DNA of 64,000 nt from Ephydatia muelleri (Eukaryota; Porifera; Demospongiae; Spongillida; Spongillidae), in the NCBI GenBank assembly GCA_013339895.1, contig JABACO010000018.1, positions 5,441,650-5,505,649 of the forward strand. Reading direction: 5' to 3'. Below are positions 22,110 to 34,529 of the stretch, in pieces. The notes under the pieces were generated by a model. It made no database searches, was not told the DNA's origin, and saw only the letters and a program-made list of their open reading frames with translations. Position numbers and translations under genes: made by a program. How positions within the stretch are numbered: position 1 is the first letter of the stretch; each line of letters opens with the position of its first letter.

Positions 22110-22812
22110 GGAGTGACCTACGATGGCCATGTTGGTCGCGCGCTGAGACACTTGCGCCGCGCACTATTGAAGTTTACACCGCGCACTTTTTGAGGTTTAC
22201 ATCATGCACCGCACACTAGTTGAGTTTTGCATCGCGCACTAATCGAGGTTTGCACCGCGCACTAATCGAGGTTTGCACCGCGCACTAATCGAGGTTTGCA
22301 CAGCCACAGCGCGGGATGTCTGATTTGTTAGGTTACGTCACCTTTTTTAAATTAAAGCGCAGTACGTCCACTCCTTTCTTTTTCGTATGATGCCGCAAAA
22401 CGATCCAGAGGATCACGCGGGCTTGTTGTAGTACGTACGACTAATCCGTACGCATACATACAGGACTTATCGTGCGGTATTGGAGGCAACATAAGACCGT
22501 TGCCGTGATATTTGCTTATTTAGGTTATTTACTCGCAATCTCTGGATTGTTTTGCGTCATCATAAGAACAAGAAGGGATTCGTTAGAGTGGACTGCGCTT
22601 TAATTAAAAAGAAAAGGTAACAAATCAGACATGCCATAGCAGTGCGCTGTGCAAATCTCAATTAGTGCGCGATGCAAACCTCAATTAGTGCGCGATGCAA
22701 ACCTCAATTAGTGCGCGGTGCATGATGCAAGTGAAACCTCATAAAGTGCGCTGTGCAAACTTCAATAGTGCGCGGCGCAAGTGTCTAGGGGCGCGGCCAC
22801 CGTAAGTGACCC
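22110..22812. mobile_element. Fold-back DNA element with about 300-bp terminal inverted repeats
   Basis: Left arm 22110-22410 pairs with right arm 22541-22812 around a loop of about 130 bp. The outer ends read GTGACCTACGATGGCC and, inverted, GTCACTTACGGTGGCC. Each arm has a tandem array built on CGCGCACTAATCGAGGTTTG (about 23-bp period), followed by GATGTCTGATTTGTTA and AAATTAAAGCGCAGT. The element is GC-richer than its surroundings and has no coding capacity. It is a non-autonomous, MITE or Foldback type element. A clean target-site duplication could not be fixed because the tips have diverged. Confidence 0.85.
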
Positions 22813-23831
22813 CAATACACGCGTAATTGCAAACGTCCGTTAATTTTCCGCGCACGCGCTCATTGAAATGTATGGAGTGACTTACACTATTTGTTCTCTA
22901 TACGTATTAAATGCATATATTGATTTTTCCAGAATTCAGGGAGATCAAAGGCATTGCCTTATATCGTTCTGAACTTTAACACAAATTTTTAGTCCTCATT
23001 TAGTAGTGTCCACATTCAAGTAACTGCATTTTTATAGATAAGTATAGAAATCTTAAACAAAGCAGTGTTTTTTCATGACTTTTGTCATTTTTTCTGTGTA
23101 TTGGTGAAAGAAGTTAAGTTTTCCAGAATTTGTGATGTTCATAAAATCATCACTGAAGACTTTGACTGTATTTTAGCCTTTTACATCCTGTTTTAATAGT
23201 GTCCAAAGTCATTTTTAGTCATCAAGGTTCACTCAGCGGCCATTTTAATACTGATATCACCATTACATATACTGTACCGTGATGACAGGTTAGAGCTGAA
23301 CTGGACAGAATATATTAACAATACAGTCACAAATATATCATCTGCCTAAACGATGGTTACCAAGCAACCTATATATATGTTGCCCGCGCAATACACAATA
23401 CACATTATTCAGGATTATTGATTTTCACATGAATCTTGAATATAGTGGTTTATATATTTACCATGAATAATAATAATTATCACCATGGTTTTATGAGGCT
23501 AAATACAGTGCATAATTAATTTTACCTGATTTACTAATGTCTATACATCGCCCCTATTCTTAAGCCACCGTGTATTGTGTCACAAAAGGCACCTTTGAAC
23601 AGTGTGAAACCATGTTCTGAGATCGGCAGGGTCATGAGCCAGCTAGTGGCACTTTTCTCCTGTGAGAGAACCATGGATCTTTGTACAGACTTGGGTAGTT
23701 TCGGCTGTAGATTGGATGCAAGCTCTTGACTTCACTGCCATTTGGATTGGTCGACTTGATTTTTGGTCTGGGATCTGAGCCTCAGTCGTGAATGTTGATA
23801 TTGGGTGTCCTTTGCTTATGATTAGATTGCA
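22813..23831. other. Intergenic, AT-rich, no gene seen
   Basis: No open frames of note and no repeats related to the rest of the window. Confidence 0.6.
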
Positions 23832-24590
23832 TTAAGGTTTTGTGATTGAATTTGACTTGTTGGCTGAGAGTTCGGTAGGTATGGTTATGCCAAGACCCCC
23901 AAGTCTTGGGGGCAGGGAGAAGCGCTCGAGGTCTTTCCTGCTAGTGAGAGTTGGGATGTTGGGATCTGAATTATGTGTTCTATAGGTTTGAAGAGACTGT
24001 CTACATTTAGTACCCTCCTGGCAAGGTAAATCCACTTGTGAATCCCACTGTGGGTGAATGCTGAGAAAGACGCAAGGTGTTGGGTGTTGGCAATGGAACG
24101 TAGGGTTAGTAGTTGGGCGCACCATTTGTCAACTTTCTTTTGCACAAACTGTGTTACATAGTTTGCAGTTCCAAGGGGTGCCTCGAGGTGTGGTCTGCCC
24201 TCGTTTATGTTGGTCCCATGAAAGGCCAAGGTGACAGAATTGAGGTGCATGTGTTTAACCACTTGCCATGTTTTTGTGGCGAACCATAGGTGGGTCCAAT
24301 CATGTGACCAATCATGTGAGAAATTTGTCCCACCACTGCTTGAGTTGGGAGACAGTACCTGTTGTTGTGGCATAGTCAGCGTACCAAACTTGAATGTCCC
24401 CCCAGCAATCCCCTGTATGAGTGGCAGAGTGCCCAGAGCGTACATAAGCATGGCGAGCCGGTCACCCTGAGTTCTTCCTTCCCTTGATAGGATTGTGTTC
24501 CATCAACAAACCAGAACTGTGGCAAAGGAGGGGCACGACCTCTGAATGAACTCCCAAATTTGTATCTAGAGTAATTAGGCGACATGCCAG
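23832..24590 (-). pseudogene. LINE reverse-transcriptase C-terminal fragment, frameshifted
   Basis: The minus strand starts near QGDRLAMLMYALGTLP, the reverse-transcriptase block around the TQGDPLAM motif. It passes through GRPHLEAPLG and KKVDKWCAQLLTL, then FSAFTHSGIHKWIYLARRV (post-RT block, usually AAYxAFTHG...RW), and ends DLERFSLPPRLGGLGI. At least two frameshifts and loss of the catalytic FADD segment, which normally follows, show that it is dead. It belongs to the same broad non-LTR retrotransposon class as the C-terminal relics at 46.5, 51.4 and 62-63 kb. Family from remembered motifs. Confidence 0.8.
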
Positions 24591-24889
24591 GAAGGGGGCA
24601 AGACTGATTGGATTAACAAGAGTGGTGCACAGCCATCTTGTGAGGGGTCCTAGGGTCTTGCAAAGCTCTTCTGATGAGGAGTGGAAGGAGGTGCACAGTC
24701 ACCACCACCCTTAAGAAATTTAGTATTGCACGCAAAGCACACAGTATGGTGACGAAGGCGCCCCCGTTAGGGCGGTTCAATAATTGTAAAAAGCTCGAGA
24801 TAAGAGATGGGTGTTTTTCAACAACGGATTCGGGTGAAAAGCTGACCTAGTTCTCCTTCGGCACATGTACCCAAGTGTGTGTATTAGGC
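24591..24889. other. Intergenic, no gene seen
   Basis: No coding signal or recognised repeat before the start of the palindromic complex. Confidence 0.5.
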
Positions 24890-27092
24890 TGCGTATCGTA
24901 AAAATCCACAATCATTCCTCTATGCGATTCCCTATATAGACCCTACTCTACCCACCCATTGCCATGCACTAGATGGGTGTTGTGTCTTGTGTGTGTGTAT
25001 CTATGTGAGTGTGCATGTTTGTGTGCATGTGTCTGTATGTGCGTCTTTCTGTGTGTGTCTGCATGTATCGGTGTGTGGTCTGTGTGTCTCTGTGTCTCTG
25101 TGTTGTGTCTGTGTGTCTGTGTAACTCTGTGTTGTGTCTGTGTGTCTCTGTGTCTCTGTGTTGTGTCTGTGTGTCTCTGTGTCTCTGTGTTGTGTCTGTG
25201 TGTCTGTGTGTCTGTGTGTCTCTGTGTTGTGTCTGTGTGTCTCTGTGTTTCTGTGTGTGTGTGTATCTGTGTGAGTGTGTCTGTGAGTGTGTTTGTATGT
25301 ATGATGTGTGTTACCCTGTGGTACCCTGTGCATGTGTGCATTAACCTGTGTGTGGTAAAAATCCATGTGTCTGTGCATGTGTTTCTGTGTGTGTCTGTGC
25401 TTGTGTGTCTCTGTGTGTCTGTGGGTCAGTTTGTGTGTGTGAGTCTGTGTATGTCTGTGTGTGAGTTTGGTGTGTGTCTGTGTGTGTGTCTGTGTGTTGT
25501 GTTGTCTTAGTGTATGTGTCTGTGACTGTGTGTGTGCATTTGTATGCTTTCTGTATGTGTGTACCTGTATGTGATAAAAATCCACCAAAGGTCTCGCCAT
25601 TCCTCTATGCAATTCCCTAGTTTGACCCCTCTACCATCCATTGCCATGCACACTACATGTAGATGAGTGTCCGCATGTTTCTGTTTCTTTCAGTGTTGTG
25701 TGTGTGTGTCTGTATGTGTGTCTGTATGTGTGTCTGTATGTGTGTCTTTATGTGTGTCTGTGTGTGTCTTTGTGTGTGTCTGTGTGTGTTGTCTTTGTGT
25801 ACATGTATGTGTGTGTCTGCGTGTGTGCATTTGCATGCTTTCTGTATGTGTGTTACCCTGTGTTACCCTGTGCATATGTGTATTAACCTGTGTGTGATAA
25901 GAATCCACTCTAAAATCCAAAGGTCTCAAACATTCCTCTATGCAATTCCCTAGTTTGACCCCACTCTACTCATCCATTGCTATGCACATTAGATGAGTGT
26001 TTCTTTCTGTGTTACTTTCTGTGTTTGTGTGTGTGTCTGTATGTGTGTCTGTGTGTGTCTCTATGTGTGTGCATTTGCATGCCTTCTGTATGTGTGTCAC
26101 CCTGTGTTACCCTGTGCATGTGTGCGATAAAAATCAACCCTACCATCCAAACGTCATGACCATTGCTCTATGCAATTCCCTAGTTTGATACCACTCTACC
26201 CATTCATTGCCATGCACACTACATGAGTACCCATGTGTATACCTGATTAACCTGCGTGTGGTAAAAATCCACTCTACAATCCAAAGGTCTCGACCATTCC
26301 TCTATGCAATTCCCTAGTTTGACCCGACTCTACCCATCCATTGCCATGCACACTACATGTAGATGAGTGTCCACGTGTTTCTTTCTGTGTTTGTGTGTGC
26401 GTGTGTGTCTGTATGTTGTCTGTGCGTGTGTGTCTATAGATGAGTGTTGTCTTTGTGTGTGTTGTCTTTGTGTATGCGTCTGTGTGTTCTAATTTGCACA
26501 CTTTCTGTATGTGTATTTCCTTGTGTGTGTGTGATAAAAATCGACCCTACCATCTAAAGGTCACGACCATTGCTCTATGCAATTCCCTAGTTTGACCTCA
26601 CTCTACCCATCCATTGCCATGCACACTTCATGAGTACCCACGTGCTTCTTTCTGTGTATCTTTCTCTGTGTGTGTGTATGTGTCTGAGTGTGCGCATTTG
26701 CATGCTTTTTGTATGTGTGTTACCCTGTGCATGTGTGTATTAACCTGATTAACTTGTGTGTGGTAAAAATCCACTCTACAATCCAAAGGTCTCGACCATT
26801 CCTCTATGCAATTCTCTTGTCTGTGGGCAGGTGTATGGGAAACACACCATCTCCTGTAACAGCATTAAGTTAAGACATGCAAACAAAATGCATACCCAGC
26901 TAGCTAACATCAAAAAGGCCTGTACAATAAAGGATTTGGTACACTGAAACCTAAGCAGACAAAGGAATCACCACACAATGAATTTCAATTACCTACAAAG
27001 AGTAGTTAACACAATTCACCTGAAGGTCTGAAGGAAGGTGGGCTTAACATTACCATAATGGTCATGCAGCCAAGCACAAATCAATCAATCAA

Positions 27093-27157
<65 letters not shown>

Positions 27158-27584
27158 ATACACACCATACACACCCCATACACACACACCACACATGCAT
27201 ACACACACACACATGAATCACTACCTGGCTAATAAGTTAAAATCCATGCAAATTTTAAAATAGGCTGACAGCGTGATGAAAACTGAAACATGGGACCTGG
27301 AATTGGATGACTTTTGCTAAATCACAACAGGCACAAAATGACTTAGAACACAAGTCTTTAGCGCATGCACATGATTAACTGAGCATACCAATGGATGGGC
27401 TTTGATTGGAGAGAGAGAGTTGCATAGAGAAATGTAGAAGTCTTATTTGGTTCGTAGAGTCAGTATTGAAAGATTTGTACCCACACAGGGTATCGAACAT
27501 ACAGAAAGCATACAAATGCGCACACACACATACAGACACACACAAATACACACATACACACTGACACACATGCACACACACATG

Positions 27585-27620
<36 letters not shown>

Positions 27621-30600
27621 GAGAAGCACTTGGACACTATCAATCAAGTGTGCATGGCAATGGATGGACCTTTGGATCCTAGAGTGGATTTTTACCACAC
27701 ACAGGTTCATACAGGGTAGAACACAGGGTAACACAGACAGAAACACGCGAACACACACACATGGACAACACACACACACAAACATACAGACACACACACA
27801 CATGGACACACACACAAACACATACACGGACATGCATGGACATGCATGCACACTGACACACACAGAACGAAACACGTGGACACTCATCTATCAATCAAGG
27901 AGCATGGCAATGGATGGGTAGAGTGGGGTCAAAGTGGGGGAATTGCATAGAGGACTGATACACACACACAACACACACACATACACACATAAATACACAT
28001 AATCCCACAAATAGAGACTCATTTCTTACCACTGTACAATGGCCACAGAGCTACACCAAGATGAAAACCAACATATCATTAGGACATCTTTTGCTATTAA
28101 ACCTCTGATTAACCAACTGACATACTGGCTCAAAAAGGGTCTTTAGTAGCTACATGTACTTCATCAAGCTCTTAACACAGATATCTCACAAATAGCTGCT
28201 ATTTTAGACACACATCCATATAACACTTTAGGGTCCAGTTGGGTCTAGATCGACCATCATCGCATGGCATCAGCATCTGTTGTAATTTAGCAAAAACCCT
28301 CCAATTCCATGTCCCATGTTTCAGTCATCCATCATGGTGTCAACCTATTTTAAGATTTGCATGGATTATTTGCCACAGTAGAGTGATTCATAAGTGTCCA
28401 TATGTTTCTGTGTGTGTGCGTGTGTGTGTGGGGGGGTAGGGTTGTGTATGGGTGTGCGTGTATGGGTGTGTGAGTGTGTGTGGTGTGTGTGAGTATATGG
28501 AGTGTGTGTATGCGGTGTGTGTGTGTGTGTATGGTGTGTGTGTGTGTGTATGGTGTGTATGGTGTGTATGGTGTGTGTGGTGTGTGTGTGTGTGTATGGT
28601 GTGTGTATGTGTTTATGGATGTGTGTGTAGGGGTGTGTGTATGGGTCTGTGTGTGTATAAGCGTGTGTATGTGTGTGTATGCGTGTGTGTGTGTGTGTAT
28701 GCGTGTGTGTGTGTGTGTGTGTGTGTGATTGATTTGTGCTTGGCTGTATGACCATTATGGTTATTGGTTATGTTAAGCCCACACACACACAGAAAGAAAC
28801 ACGTGGACACTCATCCCGTGTGCATGGCAATGGATGGGTAGAGTGGGTCAAACTAGCAAATTGCATAGAGGAATGGTTAAGACCTTTGGACCGTAGAGTG
28901 GATTCTTATCACACACAGGTTAATACACACATGCACAGGGTAACACACGTACAGAAATCATGCAAATGCACACACACAGACACACACACAAACACACACA
29001 CAGACACATACACAAAGACAACACACATCTATAGACACACACAGAGACATGCACACAGACAACATACAGACACACATACAGACACACAAACACAGAAAGA
29101 AACACCCATCTACATGTAGTGTGCATGGCAATGGATGAGAGAGTCTGGTCAAACTAGGGAATTGCATAGAGGAATGGTCAAGACTTTTAGAGTGGATTTT
29201 TACCACATACAAGTTAATCAGGTTAATACACACATGCACAGGGTAACACACATGCAGAAAGCATGCAAATGCACGCACACAGACACACGCACATAGACAC
29301 ATACAGACACACATACAAACACACATACAGACACACACACACAAACACAGAAAGAAACACGTGGGTAGTGTGCATGGCAATGAATGGGTACAGTGGGGTC
29401 AAACTAGGGAATTGCATATAGCAATGGTCGTGACCTTTGGTGGATTTTTTATAACACACATGTACAGGGTAACACAGGGTAACACACACACAGAAAGCAT
29501 GCACACTGAGACACACAGACACACGTACACACACGTACACACACACACACACACACAGAAAGAAAGAAACACGTGGACACTCATCCAGTGTGCATGGCAA
29601 TGGATGGGTAGAGTGAGGTCAAACTAGGGAATTGCATAGAGGAATGGTCGAGGTCTTTGGTGGATTTTTATCATACACAGGTTAAACACACCTGCACAGG
29701 GTACACACATACAGAAAGCATGCAAATACACACACACAGACACACACACAGACACACACACAGACACACACACGGACACACACACAGACACACACACACA
29801 GACACGCACACACACACAGAGACACACACAGAGACACACACACAGACACACACACAGACACACACACGGACACACACAAGGACACACACACAGACACAGA
29901 CACACACACAGACACACACACAGACACACACACAGACACACACACAGACACACACACGGACACACATACAGACACACACACAGACACACACACAGACACA
30001 CACAGACACACACACAGACATACACACAGACACACACACAGACATACACACAGACACACACACAGACAGCACACAGACACTTACACAAAGACAACACAAC
30101 ACACAGACACACACACAAACTCACACACAGACATACACAGATACACACACAAACTGACCCACAGAGATACAGAGACACACAAACACAGACACACACAGAA
30201 ACACATGCGCAGACACATGGATTTTTACCACACACAGGTTAATGCACATATGCACAGGGTACCACAGGGTAACACACATCATACACACAAATGCACTCAG
30301 ACACACTCACACAGATACACACACACACACAGAGACACAGAGACACACAGACACAACACAGAGACACAGAGACACACAGATACACACCGATACATGCAGA
30401 CACACACACAAAGATGCACACACAGACACACACAGGCACACACACACACATGCACTCACATAGATACACACACACAAGGCACAACACCCATCTAGTGCAT
30501 GGCAATGGATGGGTAGCGTGGGGTCTAAATAGGGAATCGCATAGAGGAATGGTCGACACCTTTAGTAGAGTGGATTTTTACCACACGCAGTTAAATACAC
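24890..30600. repeat. Large imperfect palindrome of GT/CA-rich units (copy B, complete)
   Basis: The left arm (24890-26830, GT-rich, forward units) is mirrored by the right arm (28730-30600, CA-rich, reverse units). Matching pairs give a consistent centre near 27750-27900. The outermost units (24925-25000 and 30470-30560) share CTAGATGGGTGTTGTG. The variant tracts at about 25400 and 30190 share the rare CTGTGGGTCAGTTTGTGT. 26350-26500 pairs with 28970-29120. 27009-27090 pairs with 28725-28780. Core units lie at about 24930, 25600, 25930, 26170, 26305, 26575 (forward) and 27645, 27900, 28820, 29120, 29370, 29590, 30500 (reverse). Copy A (1-4617) repeats its first 4.8 kb almost exactly. Not coding. 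Confidence 0.9.
27094..27157. repeat. (CA)32 microsatellite
   Basis: Pure CA run inside the palindrome spacer. In copy A the same position (about 1846-1890) has a much shorter, interrupted run. Confidence 0.95.
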
Positions 30601-30905
30601 ACACACAGAAATACACATAATCACACAAATACAGACTCATTTCTTCCCACTGTACAATGGCCACTGAGCTACACCAAGATGAAAACCACCACATGGGACA
30701 TGCATGGAATAGACATCTTTCGCTAACCTCTGATTAACCAACTGATAGACGTACTACTGGCTCAAAAAGGGTCTTTTGCAGCTACATGTACTTAATCAAG
30801 CTATTAAAACACAGATATCTCACAAATAGCTAATATTTTAGACACTCAGCATCCATACAACAGTTTAGGCCCAGTCGGGTCTAGATCGGCCATCCCAGCA
30901 TGTAA
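30601..30905. repeat. Third, diverged copy of the complex's second spacer
   Basis: Same order of blocks as 2720-2965 and 28010-28265 (CACTGTACAATGGCCAC, GGCTCAAAAAGGGTCTTT, GGGTCTAGATCGG) but with more substitutions. It marks the outer edge of copy B. Confidence 0.8.
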
Positions 30906-31987
30906 CTTTTGATCGCTAATTGCTATAGAGCTGGCCAGTTCGTTAGCTCCAACAGAGCTCATGATCAAACTCAAAGTGACAAAATATAGAATTTAATACT
31001 CCTAATGCTGTAACCTAGTGCAGGCCCTGTATGCAAGGACACCCTGTATGTACGTTGCCAATGGGGAGGTTCTCAGTGCCTATTAGGGGTAATGTCACAC
31101 ACATGCACGCACACATACACACACACACACACACATAGAACACATTTACATACACACTAGTGCTTTGCTTGCACAGAGGATCTATTATCAATGCAACAGG
31201 CAACCCTCAGGTCAAGATAGAAATGAGAAAAGAGCATATAAGTCCAGCACAAACAAGTACTAGTGACAAGCTGGGGTGGACTGAACGAGAACGTGGGAGG
31301 GTGACACATACATTCCTTTACACTTACAGTCAATAAAACCATGTTGCACATGGCTATTCTAGATCATCAGCAGGGCTCTTTTTGTCAGCAGGTTGATTAA
31401 CCCCACACACACTCGCAAAGCTCCCAACTGACGGCAGCTAGAGAGATTTAACCCATTCTTCAACAGGGTAGAGACCACACCCAGTCCTCACAACTGACAC
31501 ACAGCTTTAGAGACTTAACGGATTCAAGGCCGAGACATGCATATATGTGTTTACTGTTACCAATAAATTCTTTTGAAAAATTATACTAATTTGAAGTTCT
31601 TCATGTCACAGGTTTCAGTTTATATTCCATCTCTGCTTCTTAGAATACCTCTGCATGTTGCCATGTTTAGCTTGATTACGGACAACTCTCCAAAATCTAT
31701 TTGGCATTATCAGTTAACAGCGTCTAGGGAGCTCACGGTACAGACCATATCCAGGCATCACAACTGATCAGGTACAAACCACACCCAGGTGTCACACCCG
31801 TGGCATCAGCGAAGGAGATTCTTCCTGACTACAAAAGAGCTGTGTGCAAACTCATGTGGTGTGTGTGTGTGCGTGTGTGCGTGTGTGTATGTGCATGTGT
31901 GTGTGTTGTGTGTGTGTGTGTGTGTGTGTGCATGCGTGTGTGTGTGTGTGTGTGTATGTGCATGGTGCTCCCGCACACGCCTTGCGC
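30906..31987. other. Intergenic with microsatellites, no gene seen
   Basis: CA tract at 31095-31135 and a (GT)-rich tract at 31857-31960 broken by GC and AT dinucleotides. No exon recognised. Confidence 0.6.
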
Positions 31988-32322
31988 CAGTGGTGTAGCC
32001 AGGGGAGTATTGCACGCGAGGGCAAGGGTCCCCCAGAACATTTTTGAGAGTTATTTCTAAAATTTAAAATGTTCTGGATCTGCACATCTATCATCATAAG
32101 ATCCTCAGTGAATTTAGTAATTCTTCCATTTTTTATTAACTGGGAAGCAAATCTGTCAAAAACATTGAAGCCATCTTCCCCCGATTATCACGTCACATGC
32201 GTATACTGAAATTTGAACGTTTACAACTCGAGGCTCAAGCCCACCGATTCATTACTTCAGGAGTGAGTATTATTGTTATGATGATGACCTCGGCTGGTAG
32301 GGCCTACGTAGCTACGCCACTG
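31988..32322. mobile_element. Miniature DNA transposon with CAGTGG(T/C)GTAGC ends
   Basis: The left end CAGTGGTGTAGCC (31988) and right end GCTACGCCACTG (ending 32322) are inverted copies with one mismatch. CAGTGGCGTAGC-type tips are widespread on animal hAT-like miniature elements. Length 335 bp, no coding capacity. Flanks CTTGCGC (left) and CTTCCGC (right) may be a decayed target duplication, with 6 of 7 bases equal. Confidence 0.6.
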
Positions 32323-33246
32323 CTTCCGCATATATTGAGTGCGATGTGATAAAGAGGTACCTCTATATTCATGTTTAATTTCGTTTTCATTCTAAATGTA
32401 CTATTTGCACTGTTGAGTTCCAACAATAGTCGAAAAGTTACACCATCTCCTACAAGGTAAAGGTCCAAGAGTGGTACCACGCTGACGAAGATAATGGACA
32501 CCCAACAGCAAAACATTGTAAGTTGGACCGGAAGGCATAGTGCAAGGGATATAGGTGGCCGACGAATTAAAAGTAGTCTCATAAAATATACAACAGGATA
32601 GAATAACAGAGATGCTGATACAACTCGATGGCAATATACCTGCCCCTCTTTGTCTTCCAAATAATCCAGATATGTTGGGTGAACATGCATGCAAACGTTA
32701 AGGATGTGGAGGTATGTGCGTGTATGTGCATATGTATGGGTGTCGTTTGACAACTATCAAAACTTCCAAATCCTATACTGCTTCAAGCAGCTCCATTATG
32801 CAGTATGCCAATTGGCAGAAAGTGGAAAATGATTGTGGTTGAAATTCTGCAAAAAGTTTCAACTAACATCAACAAACGGTAATCGATATTTGATGGTCAG
32901 TACATGTACTTTAAATATAGGCTGAAGCTAATCCACCATAACTGAGGCATTATAGTGACTTGAGCTTAGCTGCACCTTTGGGTTGCCTGACATAATCCAT
33001 TCTGATCAATTAAGGTTGTGCTTTATTGCTTTGCAATTTGTGCATGCAGGACGCTTTTGGAGTGAAGAAGTCTCATATATTGCGTATCCACAAGGCTATG
33101 GTATGATATAATGATTTAATCGGTCACTGCTGCTAACAAACGATTTAATGCTGCTAACAACATGTGGAGAGTGAAGAGGATTGGGAACGTCATTTGTCTG
33201 GCTTTGTTCGAAGTTCATTTAGTAACAAGAGGGTAAATCCATATAT
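32323..33246. other. Intergenic, no supportable gene
   Basis: A 149-codon minus-strand open frame (32753-32304) overlaps the transposon end at its 3' side and shows no recognisable domain. It is not called. Confidence 0.45.
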
Positions 33247-34200
33247 ATGATTTAAAACTTTGGATCAGCGTTAAAGCCTAGCTGTCGACCCGATTTATAG
33301 TCGGTTGACAGACTTTGGAGCCGGTTGACCCGTGCTTTAAAGCCGGTCACTTAATTCCGACAAGTGGTTGTAAAGAATCTCATTAGAAATTCTGCGTGCG
33401 AGCGTGTCACTTTTTTTTTGGTCTTTGCCATTGAAATCAAAATCGACACTCGAGAGAAGGAGTTTGGCATTTTTCTTTCCGAGAAGTCTTTCTCCACTAA
33501 CAGGGGAACCAGCGTCTTTTATAAAGACTTTGGAGAAAAGATTAAAGCAGCCATAAAAGACCCATCATATAGGCTGACAAAAGAAGAGTGACTTCCAGAT
33601 TTTTAACATCCCTAGTCTAGGAGCTTGGAATGTTTTGGTTATCTTCATATAAACCGTATAAGTGCATGTATTCAAATATGATTCCATTGTCTTTCAGCTG
33701 TTGTGTGTGTGCTTTACATTTATTCTCATTATATAATTTTTGTCGACCAGATTCAAAACTTCTGTTTATTTATATATCTAAAACACAAGATACGTATTAT
33801 CGAGGAACACGTGGGTGTGCAAGCAGAGTAATTATTGTATATATAGACAATAATTACTCTGCTTGCACATGCATATTCAGATGCTTTCTACAAGGCAAAT
33901 AAGAGAACTTTACAAGTTAAGGCCTTAGTCGGTAGACCTGTATGGTTTGTTAACCGGGGTGGCGAGGTCCATTATCTTGCTTGCATAGGTTCATCACACC
34001 CACGTGCTCCTTGATAATACGTATCTGGTGTTTTAGATATATAAATAAACAGAAGTTTTGAATCCGGTCGACCCGCTTGAAAGCAGGTCAGTTTTGCATA
34101 TAGGTTTACATAGGTTTAAAGCCGGTAGAACTAACTGGAAGTGGGTCGACCCGCTTAAAAGTGGGCGACCAGCTGTAAAGCGTGTCGGGTTTTAAATCAT
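33247..34200. mobile_element. Fold-back element with nested inverted repeats
   Basis: The outer ends ATGATTTAAAAC (33247) and GTTTTAAATCAT (ending 34200) are perfect inverses flanked by AT-rich sequence. Subterminal zones on both sides carry repeats of a GGTCGACC / GGTTGACC motif next to GCTTTAAAGC-type palindromes (33277-33352, 34066-34185). Inside lies a 78-bp inverted repeat (33742-33819 with 33995-34072, about 5 mismatches). Inside that is a perfect 23-bp hairpin at 33816-33869. A 75-codon plus-strand frame (33364-33591; contains FGIFLSEKSFSTNRGTS) is the only coding-like sequence and matches no family I recognise. Confidence 0.75.
33816..33869. repeat. Perfect 23-bp hairpin, 8-nt loop
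   Basis: Left arm 33816-33838 and right arm 33847-33869 are exact inverses around ATATATAG. It lies inside the left part of the larger fold-back element. Confidence 0.95.
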
Positions 34201-34214
34201 ATTGAATTTTTTCC

Positions 34215-34390
34215 GTGAAAAGAGAACTAACGTATACATTATAAAATTTCCAGTACGCGCAATAGTTTCGTTGAAAACTAAAAATTCTGTGCCTTGAAAC
34301 TTCATAACAGGTACTCCGATTCTCAGTGCGTAAGAAGTAATGTATAGAGGACATTTCAGAGTTCTAGAATATGTAATCTTGAAAAAGCAT
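34215..34390. repeat. Dispersed repeat R3, copy 1
   Basis: Inverted match to 63410-63590 (shared CTTCTTACGCACTGAGAAT, TATTGCGCGT.CTGGAAATTT, GTATACGTTA). Non-coding, moderately diverged. Confidence 0.75.
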
Positions 34391-34529
34391 GTCCTATTCG
34401 CGGAAACAATCCCATATTTGCCACCCTTTTTAGCATTATTATCTAGCTTTTATGTGCTATTTCCCTATGTATACTCTCCCTATATAGGAACATGCAAAAA
34501 TGCATACCCTACAGTGTACAGTTTTTAAA

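Noticed and set aside
24959-26188. Cys/Val-rich open frames in the GT arrays as conotoxin-like or Cys-rich peptides
   Set aside because: TGT/GTG codons arise from GT repeats. The frames shift freely between units and between copies A and B.
31988-32322. Clear hAT target-site duplication for the CAGTGG element
   Set aside because: Flanking 8-mers CCTTGCGC and CTTCCGCA are not identical; only a shifted 7-mer matches at 6 of 7 positions.
32304-32753. 149-codon minus-strand frame
   Set aside because: No domain, overlaps a transposon end, and includes CATAC-repeat residues at its start.
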